A model generated the notes under the pieces. That model saw only the letters and a list, made by a program, of their open reading frames with translations. It had not been told where the DNA came from and made no database searches. This document shows, piece after piece, positions 1-10,785 of a stretch of DNA of 64,000 bases. Position numbers and translations under genes: made by a program. Positions within the stretch are counted from its first letter, which is position 1; the number at the start of each line of letters is the position of its first letter. This DNA comes from Aotearoamyces nothofagi (Eukaryota; Ascomycota; Leotiomycetes; Leotiales; Tympanidaceae): assembly GCA_015345905.1 (NCBI GenBank), contig JADDTR010000001.1:372001-436000 (forward strand), read 5' to 3'.

Positions 1-2
1 TC

Positions 3-670
3 GTGCGGTCGCTGCCCGCCACCATCCCGGCCGGCGCGGTCGAGCGCGCGTACCTGCACGGGCGCGTGGTGGGCGCGCGGACCGGCGCGCCGATCGGGGG
101 CGCCGTGCTGGACGTGTGGCACACGGCGCCCAACGGGCTGTACGAGCAGCAGGACGAGGGCCAGCCGGAGATGAATCTCAGGGGCAGGTTTGTGACGGGT
201 GCGGACGGCAGCTATGGGCTGTACTGTCTGAGGCCGACGAGTTATCCGATCCCGTTTGATGGGCCGGCTGGGAGGCTGCTGCAGCTGCTGGATAGGCATC
301 CGATGCGGCCAGCTCATATTCATTTCATTGTACGCCATCCCCGTCTATCTATCCGTTCCACTCCCCCATCTCCTCATCCATCTCCCAAACCCCTATTCCC
401 TATTCCCCATTCCCCTCTCCCCAACCCCTATTCCCCTATTCCCCTCTCCCCTCTCCCAAACCTGACACCCGCCCCCCCACCACCCAGGTAACCGCCCCCT
501 CGCACGCACCCCTCACGACGCAGATCTTCGACCGCCGCGATGAGCACATCTCCGACGACGCCGTCTTCGCCGTCAAGGACGAGCTGGTCCGCGACTTCCT
601 GCCCCGCGCCGGCGACGACCCCGACGCCGATTTCGAGCTCGAGTACGACTTCCGCCTGGTGGAGACTTGA
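3..670 (+). CDS. Intradiol ring-cleavage dioxygenase, 3' part (catechol/hydroxyquinol 1,2-dioxygenase type)
   Basis: Partial at the left edge. Two exons: 3-329 and 488-670, with a 158-nt GT-AG intron (330-487). Joining them restores the family block HIHFI-VTAP...LTTQIF across the junction, and both exons are whole codons, so the splice is well supported. The protein carries the catalytic beta-sandwich of intradiol dioxygenases. The non-haem Fe(III) ligands are visible: one Tyr in NGLYEQQD, one Tyr in YGLYCLRPTSYPIP, and two His in RPAHIHF. These enzymes split catechol-like rings between the two hydroxyls in the beta-ketoadipate and related aromatic catabolic routes, usually in the cytosol. 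The N-terminal linker helices lie outside the window, so catechol and hydroxyquinol specificity cannot be separated. The intron is pyrimidine-rich with near-repeated CCCCTATTCCC blocks. The stop is TGA at 668-670. Confidence 0.9.
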
Positions 671-1255
671 GAATCTCTTCTCTTTTTCTCTTTTTGTGGT
701 GGGTAGGTGGGTTGGGTTGGGCCGGGCTCGGTATGGTTGGATATGGCTTGGTCTGGAAGGGCTGGGTAGTGTATGGCTGGCTTAGGTACGGCATGACTGT
801 TCTACGACCTGCATAGCCCGTGTCGAGCTGCGAAACTGATCCGCATGCTCCAACCACGACGAGCGCGATACGACGAATCCCGATCTCCAGCATAGCGATG
901 ATTGCATTTCTGGCGGGCGCGGCTTATGATTCGTCATCTGGGAGGGGAGAGAGGGGGTGGACAACGTAACATAACGTACATTGCCTGGCCGCTTCCTCGA
1001 GTCCTGGGTGGCTATAGGAGCATAGACACCTCCTGTTAAGTATGCGGTGGGAGGCTTTTTTTTGGGGGGGGGGGGGGGGGGGGGGGGNNNNNNNNNNNNN
1101 NNNNNNNNNNNNNNNNNNNNNNNNNNNNNNNNNNNNNNNNNNNNNNNNNNNNNNNNNNNNNNNNNNNNNNNNNNNNNNNNNNNNNNNNNNNNNNNNNNNN
1201 NNNNNNNNNNNNNNNNNNNNNNNNNNNNNNNNNNNNNNNNNNNNNNNNNNNNNNN

Positions 1256-1331
<76 letters not shown>

Positions 1332-1852
1332 CGCTGAAATCAAAACCCTAACGTTGGATGAATTACGAAAATAACGAATCAGAATATCCCATCGGCATCA
1401 ATTAGCATCAGCATTCAGCAAAAAGAAAAAGAGGGGGGGTCTCGGCTCAACCGCATACGCAGCCTGGAGTCGGAATGTCCTATAAGATCCCGCTCCACCG
1501 CTTCCCTCCACATCGAGTGTCCGTGCCTCGCGCAGTAGGTTGAGATATGCACCACGCCCGTGCTCGAATTCTTGATTGATACTGAAATCTAAACTCGCTC
1601 CGATGTAGACCCCCCCCAATCTCCATCTCCAGCAGGTCAGCAAGCAAGGCTTGGCCATAACGGTAAAACTCCTTTCAGACATATATGCACGTGCCAATAA
1701 AAAATTACACTTCTCCCGCAAAAAAGCTCGTTCGCCGCTTGGACAAGCCGCAGAAGAATCATCGCTCGCGGGAGGGGGAAGCCATACTACGATACTCCAG
1801 TAGGATACAAATAACGGCGACTTCTCGCAAGGAGGTCCTTCACGCGCTCCGC
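671..1852. other. Intergenic, contains an assembly gap
   Basis: No gene is supported. The first 120 bases are a G/T-rich 3' flank of the dioxygenase. The middle holds the poly-G/N/poly-C gap. The stretch 1398-1852 reads as the 3' flank of the minus-strand gene that follows. Open frames here have no recognisable protein content, and those crossing the gap are poly-Gly or poly-Pro artefacts. Confidence 0.7.
1064..1329. other. Assembly gap with homopolymer edges (G24 - N168 - C74)
   Basis: Twenty-four G at 1064-1087, 168 N at 1088-1255, and 74 C at 1256-1329. On the + strand the left contig ends in G and the right contig begins in C. That is the pattern expected if reads from both sides were extended inward with false G calls, as happens with two-colour sequencing chemistry when signal is lost. 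The homopolymers are therefore probably not genomic. Confidence 0.9.
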
Positions 1853-3153
1853 TCACTTGTCCGCAGGCGGAAGAGAGGGCTCAAGGGTCGAGACGGCATT
1901 GCCCGGCAGCTCGATCAGATCCTCGAAGTTGCCCGGCATGGTGGCGAAGTTGTAGTAGCCCTCGGCGCTCGCACCCGCCGCCTCGCCTTTGCTGTTCCAG
2001 CTGGGCGCCCGCCGCGCCTGCTGCGAGGTGGCGTGCGGATCCGCCGTCAGCTTCTGCCCGACTTCCTCGTCGACGACGGTTTCTTCGACGTCGTCGCCGT
2101 CGAGGAGGTCTCTTGCGGCGTTCATGACACCGCTCACCACCGGCGTGACCTTGATTCCGATAGAGAACTGGGAAAAGGTGCTGTCGTGGTCGACGCGGGC
2201 GATGTTGTCGGCATGCTCGTGTCCGTGTAGTTGGTATTTCTGGACACTCTTTTCCTCGCTTTTGTCTTCACGGTGAGCGTCTCCATTCTTTTCACCGTGG
2301 CTGTTGATGGTCAAAGTCTTGCCATTGTGTAGATCCGGTTTCCCCTTAGCGGGTCGCGCAATGAGGAATACGAACGTAAACTCTCGCGGCAGTCCAGTCA
2401 TTTGCTGGTCGTTCTCTTCTAGACTCCATATCAGTTTCGTGTCGGGGAGTCTCTTCTTTCGTCCTGCATTATGGAGGTCATGAACATGGCTGCTGCGAGT
2501 TGAGCCCTGGATCTTCATCATAGTACCTAAGACCTTGTCTCTCTCGTAGCTGCCAGATGGATTCACAGACAGGTTAACAGGACCTTTGGTGACGCCAACT
2601 AAAACACATGTTAGGAATCTGTTATATCCTAACGGTCATCTCGTATTTAGGAAGCAAGAGAATGCATACGTGTGGCGCCAAGCTGAAAGTTCCATTTCAA
2701 TGATTCAGAACTAATTCTGCCATACGCCAGATGCGGTGCAAACTTCACGAAGCGGAGAGGGGTGCCGTCCATTTCGCGGGCAGTAATTTCAATAACAGCA
2801 GACTGAAATCTGTGTGATATGGAGAGAGAAGGGTGGCACGTGAATGTCACTGCTGCGAAAGATACGTGCAGAGGGCAGCTGGCGTGCAGGACTTCGTTCG
2901 CAAAGATACCATTTTGCAAGCGCTGGAGGTGAGCGGAGATGAAAGTCTGGCCGTGAAATTCCCTCTCGTAAAGAAGCTTCTCGTTGAGTTGGTATTTATG
3001 GTCAGGACCATCGGCATTCTCACGTTGATTTACTCGGACTGTAGTTGTAGAAGTTGCTGTCGCAGGTGAGGCAGTAATTGGAGCGCCGGCCCCTGCGCCC
3101 GGTGTCTGAGGGAGGCTCGAGAACCGTGTTTGGACCGAGGGAATGAAAGGCAT
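1853..3153 (-). CDS. Uncharacterised fungal protein (409 aa)
   Basis: Two exons on the minus strand: 3153-2670 and 2598-1853, with a 71-nt GT-AG intron (2599-2669). Joining them reads ...FQLGATLGVTKGPVNLSVNP..., and the CDS is 410 codons. The start ATG (3151-3153) gives MPFIPSVQTRFSS. I do not recognise a characterised domain. The layout, with a central WNFQLGATLGV stretch followed by a LIWSLEENDQQMTGLPREF block, resembles a group of hypothetical proteins common in filamentous ascomycetes that carry a 'W-x-E-N-x-x-x-x-G-(I/L)-P' motif; this resemblance is from memory and gives no function. No signal peptide or membrane helix is obvious. The middle is charged and His-rich, and the C-terminus is acidic. 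An additional upstream exon cannot be excluded. Confidence 0.72.
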
Positions 3154-4502
3154 GGCTCTTGAGCGGTTCTGTTTACGACGAAAGTCGAGAAAAGAAGGCA
3201 GTCTATGGCGGTGCTAGAAAGATGTTTTAGCAACAGCAGATGGGATCAGGGTGTAGATTAGTAACATCTGGAGAATAGAAATTGAATAAGCCCCGTCTTA
3301 TATATCTATCAGAGAGCTCATACGTGAGACCCGCAGGCAAGAGAGCCACCTGCTTCCAAGGGATCTGCGGTGATGAAAATCACCATGTTTCTTGGCATAC
3401 ACTGGTACTAATCTGGTACACACCCAGCCTTAGGGCTGATGGTGCTGAGCAAATCTCAAATGAAAAGGGGTTTCTCGAGCTCAGCATCCTCGGCAAGATC
3501 GCCATTCAACATACACCATAATTAGAAGGTGGTCAGAAGCCTCAGCCTCAAATTGAAGATAGCCTGTGCCAGAAATGTGACTCGCGCAGAACCAAGCACT
3601 AAAACTAGAGAGGATATTCGCGACGCCTCTCGTTCCCGTGACACTTTATCCGCGGGGCGGAGATGGGAATCTGACAAGGCTGACAAGCCGTCGAAGATAG
3701 TGCTTATTACAGCCAAGAGCGTGAGCGGCCGCGACAAGTTGTAACCAATTGGCTACGGAGTCCCGGCTGCAGATCCTGCTAGGTATTGCTATGATAGCCA
3801 CGGCCTATATATAAGAATTCCTAGGCTGGAGGCTTGGAACGAAGCTGAGGCTCAGCCGCAAGGCTACAACAATTGTGCGCAATACAATAGGCACCTGACT
3901 TGCGCGGATTCCAAGCAATAACCACTGCCCTGAAAGAAATATTCCCATAGAGTCGTGGTACTTTGAAATCAAAAAGATGGAAGAATTATGCCTCATGACC
4001 AAACTTTTAGGAAGATCGACGAACCTTCAGTTGAAACTGTCCTCCGCAGCAACCCTCAACACTTTCGGGCACCAAGCTACCGACTTACACTGAATCCAGC
4101 TAATACGGGTAGCACTACGGCGAGGACAGAAGTTCTTGAAAGGGTGAAGCATAGCATAGATCATAGAAGAAAGCCGCGGACTTACATCGTTGCACACCTA
4201 CAAATCCAAATCGGGAAAGTACATTCGGAGACCGTTAATGAGAGAGAGAAGGGGTCGGCAGCAGAAGGATGACGTTTAGTTATAGTTCACGTCGAATAAT
4301 CAAAGATTATAAATGGCTACCAACTTTGAGTGCGTCAAGTTCGAGAAATATTCGTCCAAGATTTTCTCTACTTGCCTTCATCGCCAAGCGCCGTCTTCCA
4401 GTTGCCCAATTTCACAGATCACGGCTGATTTTTGACTCTTGAGGATAGTATCTAAAATGGTATCATCCATCTATTATTGCTATACTACAGAGTTATACAT
4501 AC
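3154..4502. other. Intergenic, no gene seen
   Basis: About 1.35 kb between two minus-strand genes. It holds the upstream region of the uncharacterised gene and the 3' flank of Pdx1. Short open frames (the longest under 100 codons) show no family resemblance. Composition is unremarkable and no repeat or RNA gene was recognised. Confidence 0.6.
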
Positions 4503-5884
4503 TCAGAGAATCAACCTGCCTGGCTCGCTCTCTAGTACAGTCTTAACCCTTTCCAAGAACAATCTGGCTCTCCTCTCATCTCCTTTCGGTACTCTGAGAC
4601 TAAATATGTTTGTGGTGGCAGCTGGACCTGGTAGTGGTGTCGCAGCGTGACGCTTTGTACTTGAAATGCTCTTCTTGCCCGATAGAAGATCGTAGATATC
4701 GAGATTCTTAGATGGAGCAGGGTGTCTCGGCACGGTAGCAACGGCTGTGTGCGGCAACATAGTAATTTGTGGTAAAAAGTTGCCCCTAACGCCGTGTGAC
4801 GGAACGTTGTTCAGGCCTAGGACTTGGTCGAATAGTTCATCTGCAGATAGCTTTGCTGTCTTTGAACGAGGTAGATCATCGTTTGCTAGATCTGATGCCC
4901 TAGCAATGAATGTGGACAATGGCAGGAAGACGCCTAAAGTAGTTTCGATCCGTTTCTGCACTTCAATGACTGAAGCTAACGATATAGGGAGAGCAACTTC
5001 AAGATCTTCAACTACAGGCTCAGGGAGAGGTGCAGCGGCAGTATCAGCGGCACTACCAGCCTTCGGGGCAGGAGGGGTAACGACTTTCATCTTGCTGAGG
5101 TCGAGATGGGAGAGCTTCTCAATCTTGGCTTCTAGCTCGCTAGGGTATGAAGAGGAGATTGTTCCAAGATATGCGAGCACATCGCCCTTAAGGAGACGAT
5201 TCTTTGGCCCAGATGGGGTAATCTTTTCAATGACAGACTCGTCAAGACCGTTTTCGTGTAGTAGTTGCGAGACCGACGGAAATAGTGGGTATGTTTGTTT
5301 CTGAGGAGTGCCGGATTTCTTTGGCTTCGATGACTCTGTTGGGGAGCTTGAAAGCTTGGGTGTGGGGGGTGCTGCTGCTTGTGATGGTGAAGTCTTCTCG
5401 GGCTCTGGCTTCGAAGTCTCTTCCTTTGGCGCTGATGCTTGCGTACTGTCGTCCTGGGGGATGTCCACGGATTTTGGGTCGTCACCAGGTTCTGCGATAA
5501 CGCCAACGCGAGTTCCAACCTTCAATCCCTTGCTACCGTCGCCGTGGATTATCTTTACTAGTACTCCATCGTCCTGCGCCTCAACATCCATTTGCGCCTT
5601 GTCGGTTTCAATCTCCATGATGACATCGCCTGCAACAAAAGAATCCCCTTCCTTGACCTTCCAGCTTGCGATATTACCCTCGGTCATCGTAGGCGATAAT
5701 GCGGGCATGTGAAAGTTATGAGCTGCTAGGCATACCGCCGATGTTCTGTAACCTATTCTATATCAGTAGTTGTTTGGTTGGGCTGGGCTTGCGGGGGCTA
5801 GAGCGTACCTCGAAAGGCTTCATGCCGCAATTGCCTCGCAGCAACCCTTGAGGAGAATCGGCAAGCAGCCGCGAAGGAGGCCAT
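4503..5884 (-). CDS. PDX1: Pyruvate dehydrogenase complex protein X (E3-binding protein)
   Basis: Two exons: 5884-5809 and 5752-4503, with a 56-nt intron (5753-5808); the protein is 441 aa. Exon 1 encodes a basic, Arg/Ala-rich mitochondrial presequence (MASFAAACRFSSRVAARQLR), and the junction reads AFRGYRTSAV. Residues ~41-117 form a lipoyl domain beginning MPALSPTM, with the lipoylated lysine in ETDKAQ at about residue 77. A Pro/Ser/Glu linker follows. A peripheral-subunit-binding domain at ~183-222 (FPSVSQLLHENGLDESVIEK...) binds dihydrolipoamide dehydrogenase (E3). The C-terminal half is short, and I do not see the HxxxDG catalytic motif of true E2 acetyltransferase. That separates it from Lat1/E2 and fits the structural protein that tethers E3 to the matrix PDH core. 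The gene is divergent from the mitochondrial membrane protein gene at 6142. Confidence 0.93.
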
Positions 5885-6141
5885 ATTCGTTGGTATTCTG
5901 TAGAAGCTCAATTGAGCTATAGGGAGGTTGTCGGCGATGTCTAGTCGTTGAGCTGTTGTGCCCCATCAAATCGGACATCGGAAGCGCAGCCCGGAAAAAG
6001 CATTTGCCGATAAGAGCTATATTCTTGGGGTCAAGGCACTTTACCTTGCAGATCACGCCAGATATTGAGCAATCACTGTTAAGGTAACTCTACGATGCGC
6101 GTGCCAATTAAAGGTCTATATAAACTAATGGTTAATTAGAG
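5885..6141. promoter_or_regulatory. Shared divergent promoter (Pdx1 / mitochondrial membrane protein)
   Basis: 257 bp lie between the two start codons. A TATATAAA element at 6117-6124 sits only 18 nt before the rightward ATG. That is too close for a usual TATA box with a 5' UTR unless the real start codon lies further downstream. Both genes encode probable mitochondrial proteins, so joint control is plausible but unproven. Confidence 0.45.
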
Positions 6142-7062
6142 ATGTCAGCTTTTTCAAGAGGGCTCCTGCTGCCGTATCAGTGCCTCAAACCACAATTCTC
6201 TAGCATACGAGCTGCCCGCTCAGCCGGTCGACGGTTCCTATCAACATCCCCCATTCTTTTCACAGCCAAAAAGTCTATTGCTCGGGCGATCACAAATAAG
6301 CCATCGTATGCCCCGATTAGATCGTCGAAGTTGACGCCTCCACCAACCTATCTGTCTTTCGCCTCTTCCCTCGCACTCAAATCTCACCCGACTCTCCTCT
6401 ATCAAGCTCCCCAGCACACGCTTTATATCCTTGCTTCATATGGAGGAGCTTTTTTCTGTTTCTCCTACGCTGCGTATAACTTCACGATAAACTACACCAA
6501 TGCCCCAGATACCCTCGCGAAATGGGTGCCTATAGCTTTTGCAGGGGTTTGCTTCCTCATGGCAGGCTTGGGAGGCTGGCTTCTACTCGGCCCAGCGCGG
6601 CTCATTAAATCTATAACTGCCCTCCCTTCCTCGCTCCCCAAGTCAAGCTCCGTCTCTCAGATTCCGCCTCTCCGAATTGAAGTCGAACTACGCAAGATGT
6701 TTCCACTACCATTCATGCCCGCACGCGTCATCACGACCACGCCTTCAGAGCTCACTTTGAATTACCCATTTTATACACCGGTTCATGGAAGCCAGCGTCT
6801 GAGTTCCGCAGAACAAGCAGAAATGGCCAGATTAGCGGAAGAGGAGAGAAAGATTGAGCAATCAAAGATATTGACAGCGCCATTTAGACATGCGAATAAG
6901 GCATTTTATAACTTGTTCAGGGCTATGGCAAGAACATGGACTAGGGAGGGATTCTTGAAATTGGGGATCAACGGGCAGATGTACAAACTTGATGTTACAG
7001 GTGGGTGGGCACTCGACCAGGGTAAGGCGCTTGATAGACTTGTGAGAGTCCAAAAAACGTGA
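6142..7062 (+). CDS. Mitochondrial inner-membrane protein (306 aa, possibly TMEM223-like)
   Basis: A single exon with a clear mitochondrial N-terminus (repeated Arg/Ser; RAARSAGRRFLSTSPILF). Two hydrophobic segments follow at roughly residues 95-117 (LYILASYGGAFFCFSYAAYNF) and 129-150 (WVPIAFAGVCFLMAGLGGWLLL), a hairpin likely placed in the inner membrane. The soluble C-terminal half contains IEVELRKMFPLPFMP and ends with a segment around LGINGQMYKLDVTGGWALDQGKALD. This hairpin-plus-soluble-domain layout recalls the TMEM223/TMEM186-type proteins implicated in respiratory-complex assembly, but I cannot confirm the family by eye. It is convergent with PP1 and divergent from Pdx1. The start was chosen as the first ATG giving the presequence. 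Confidence 0.8.
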   Translation: MSAFSRGLLLPYQCLKPQFSSIRAARSAGRRFLSTSPILFTAKKSIARAITNKPSYAPIRSSKLTPPPTYLSFASSLALKSHPTLLYQAPQHTLYILASYGGAFFCFSYAAYNFTINYTNAPDTLAKWVPIAFAGVCFLMAGLGGWLLLGPARLIKSITALPSSLPKSSSVSQIPPLRIEVELRKMFPLPFMPARVITTTPSELTLNYPFYTPVHGSQRLSSAEQAEMARLAEEERKIEQSKILTAPFRHANKAFYNLFRAMARTWTREGFLKLGINGQMYKLDVTGGWALDQGKALDRLVRVQKT

Positions 7063-7693
7063 ATGGCTGTATAATAGTGATCTGTAAGAGGGTGATAAAA
7101 TCAAAAGAACTTACCATGATAGGCAACTAGTCGTCAAAAGTCATGAGAAACCGAGTATATAAGAAATTGATTTCATTCAACCGCAGATCAGATGTCAGCA
7201 AGCTTGGGCGGAAGAAGGACTACGGAAAAACCACTCTTGGTACAATCATCATCGTGTACTCCCCATTTTTTCCACGAGTCATGAGAGCGAGAAGCCATTA
7301 AGCCAGACAGAGAAGTACATTGCGTGTGCTTCCACACATCGTAAGTCCATATGCACAAGGAACCAAGTGTAACCAAACCAAGCCACCCACTTTGTCGTTC
7401 GTATTGACGTCAAATCCGTTCGTTCGAGTCGTGTCGTCGCGAGGGTCGTCGTTAAAGCTAGGAAAGTTGTACAGACGATTACGTGGCTGGAAGCAGCGCA
7501 ACGCACGCGCAAATAGGTATGTTAAGGGCGAGTATTGCAAGTCGATGAGCGACGTATCGAGACAGGAGCGAGTAGCAGATGGGTCTGCTGCAGTTTCGTG
7601 GAGAGGGGGAGGGTGATTCGTGATGGTCTTCGAGGTGCTAATGGCGATTATCTTCGTCCGAACCTGCTATACACGAGAAAGTTCGTAATTGTT
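7063..7693. other. Convergent 3' intergenic region
   Basis: The region between the 3' ends of the membrane-protein gene and PP1. No gene is supported; the overlapping short frames on both strands have no family content. It should contain both 3' UTRs. Confidence 0.6.
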
Positions 7694-8885
<1,192 letters not shown>

Positions 8886-10785
8886 AGCGTCTGTCCTCTC
8901 TTGGAGGGAAAAGTGTGGGGTATTGTTTTGGTCCGCAATGTGTAGTCCGGAGACGGATCGTTTGCTCGATGTGTCGAGATCTGCTGTCAAGAGGACTTGG
9001 ACTCACTCTTCAATCTAAAACGCGTCCAGAGTCAGCATCCATCAGGTACCAGATTAGTCAACATTTTTGACTGCCCATTTAGAGCCGCCATGATAGCACA
9101 ACGCATACGCAGTGACAGCACCTACAATATGTGAGCCTGCCTCAGAAGGAGATGTAGTACGCTGGAGCAATGCCCTGTTAGGTCTCCCTAAGCTACGCTG
9201 TGTATATCGTCGGAGGTCGTGGGATGCTGATGGGCACGAATGCCGTCGCGGATGGGGGTACGGATCACGCGGGACCGTAGGCGATTGAGCTTTTCAATGC
9301 AGTCACTAAATAGCTGGATGTGCCCAAATTATCGTATCGATGAAGAAGCACGCGTTTTGTGGTCGTCGATGGTGGACCGTGTTGTACTCGAGGTTGTTGA
9401 TTCTGCGCTTCAGGTTTTCGAGGCTTTTGACCGCCTAGCGCTTTATCAAGTGGCTCGACACGAAGCGCTGCCTTACTAGCAAGAAGAGACACCTAGATGT
9501 CTAGTATTTGGGAACGCGATTTTCAGCAATGCTGGTTTTCGTCTTGGTGTTGCAGATAAGTCACGAAATTTTCCGTTGAGTGCGCTGGTGAGATGGTTGG
9601 AATGGGAGAAAGTGGGAAGGGGCTCCTAGGAGGCCTCTTTGAGCCACCAGGATGCTCGTGGCTGCTGGAATGCCAGTTTATAATTGGAGGGATGGCTCAG
9701 CAAAGAGTCCAATTGTAGGCTGCGACAATGAATTTTGTATCATAAATTTCCTAGCAGCCGCGAGATGATGTAAATGCAACGCTGGTCTCTTGGGGATATC
9801 TGTAGAGCAGCTTTACACCCTTCAGAAGGTCACATCATTTTTACGATTAACACCCACCAGCTACAAAGGCGGCGAGAGATCGAGCGGCTAAACAACCGAC
9901 AAGATGCGTTCCCTGCATGCTGTTTTTAGATTCAGATATCAGAAGGACTATTGGCCTAGAACGACGACGACCGATGCGAGTGACGAAAAATGCCCACATA
10001 AAAAAGAGCTCTTCATCTGGCGTGCATGAATAGGAAGATTGTCCCATCACTCACGTCACGTGGCAGACTATTAATAACGACGGCGTACGCAATCTTTCTC
10101 CTCCTCTCTGTGTCAGGAGTTATATTCATATTTTCTCAGGAAACTCGAGAACTAGATGGCACTACACTGTTGAATATTGCCGATCATTATCATATCGCTG
10201 CTTTCAGCCACCACTGCTGATTCAGACACGAGCAAAAAATCGGTTCAATCAGTTTGCGGGATTGGTTGAACACAACCGACGAAGTTGACATAGTTAACTT
10301 TTACTCGTCTTTTGCGTTCAATCAAGTATATATAAAAAATCCAATGTCTAATGGTTGTAAGACATTATGGCACATTGGTATGGTACTGTCAACTCTGGTA
10401 TTTTGATTCTCATTTCCGTACCTCAGTCCTAGGTAATGCAACTCCGTCATATACGCCTAGCCAACCAGTCGTCATATCCCTTAATTTACACACTAGAGCA
10501 AGAGCCCAATAAATACGCGCTCAAAAGCACCCAGATCTAGCAAAATGGGCATCCGCTGTAACATAAAACAATCTCGTCGAGCATTTCGTAGCAGAAAAAA
10601 AATTGGAAATCGTCCTCCTATGCTGAACCACACGCTATGCTTTCATACGAAATAATGAATAGAAAGGATGAAAAATGCAAATAACTCTGAAAAAAAAAAT
10701 TGGCGGGAATTGGGGTGAATTGAATCGATACAATATGATACAATGCACTCGTCGGGGTATCAAGAATCTTTCATCATCTCTTTCG
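8886..10785. other. Intergenic, PP1 upstream region
   Basis: 1.9 kb between the PP1 start and the 3' end of the LRR gene, both on the minus strand. The right part is AT-rich with A-runs and ends at the LRR stop codon. The frames at 9240-9479 and 9847-10050 have no recognisable content. I see no gene. Confidence 0.6.

Noticed and set aside
924-1374. Open frames across the gap on both strands
   Set aside because: They are poly-Gly, X and poly-Pro translations of the homopolymer-flanked gap.
4503-5884. Dihydrolipoamide acetyltransferase (E2)
   Set aside because: Short C-terminal half without the HxxxDG motif; fits protein X instead.
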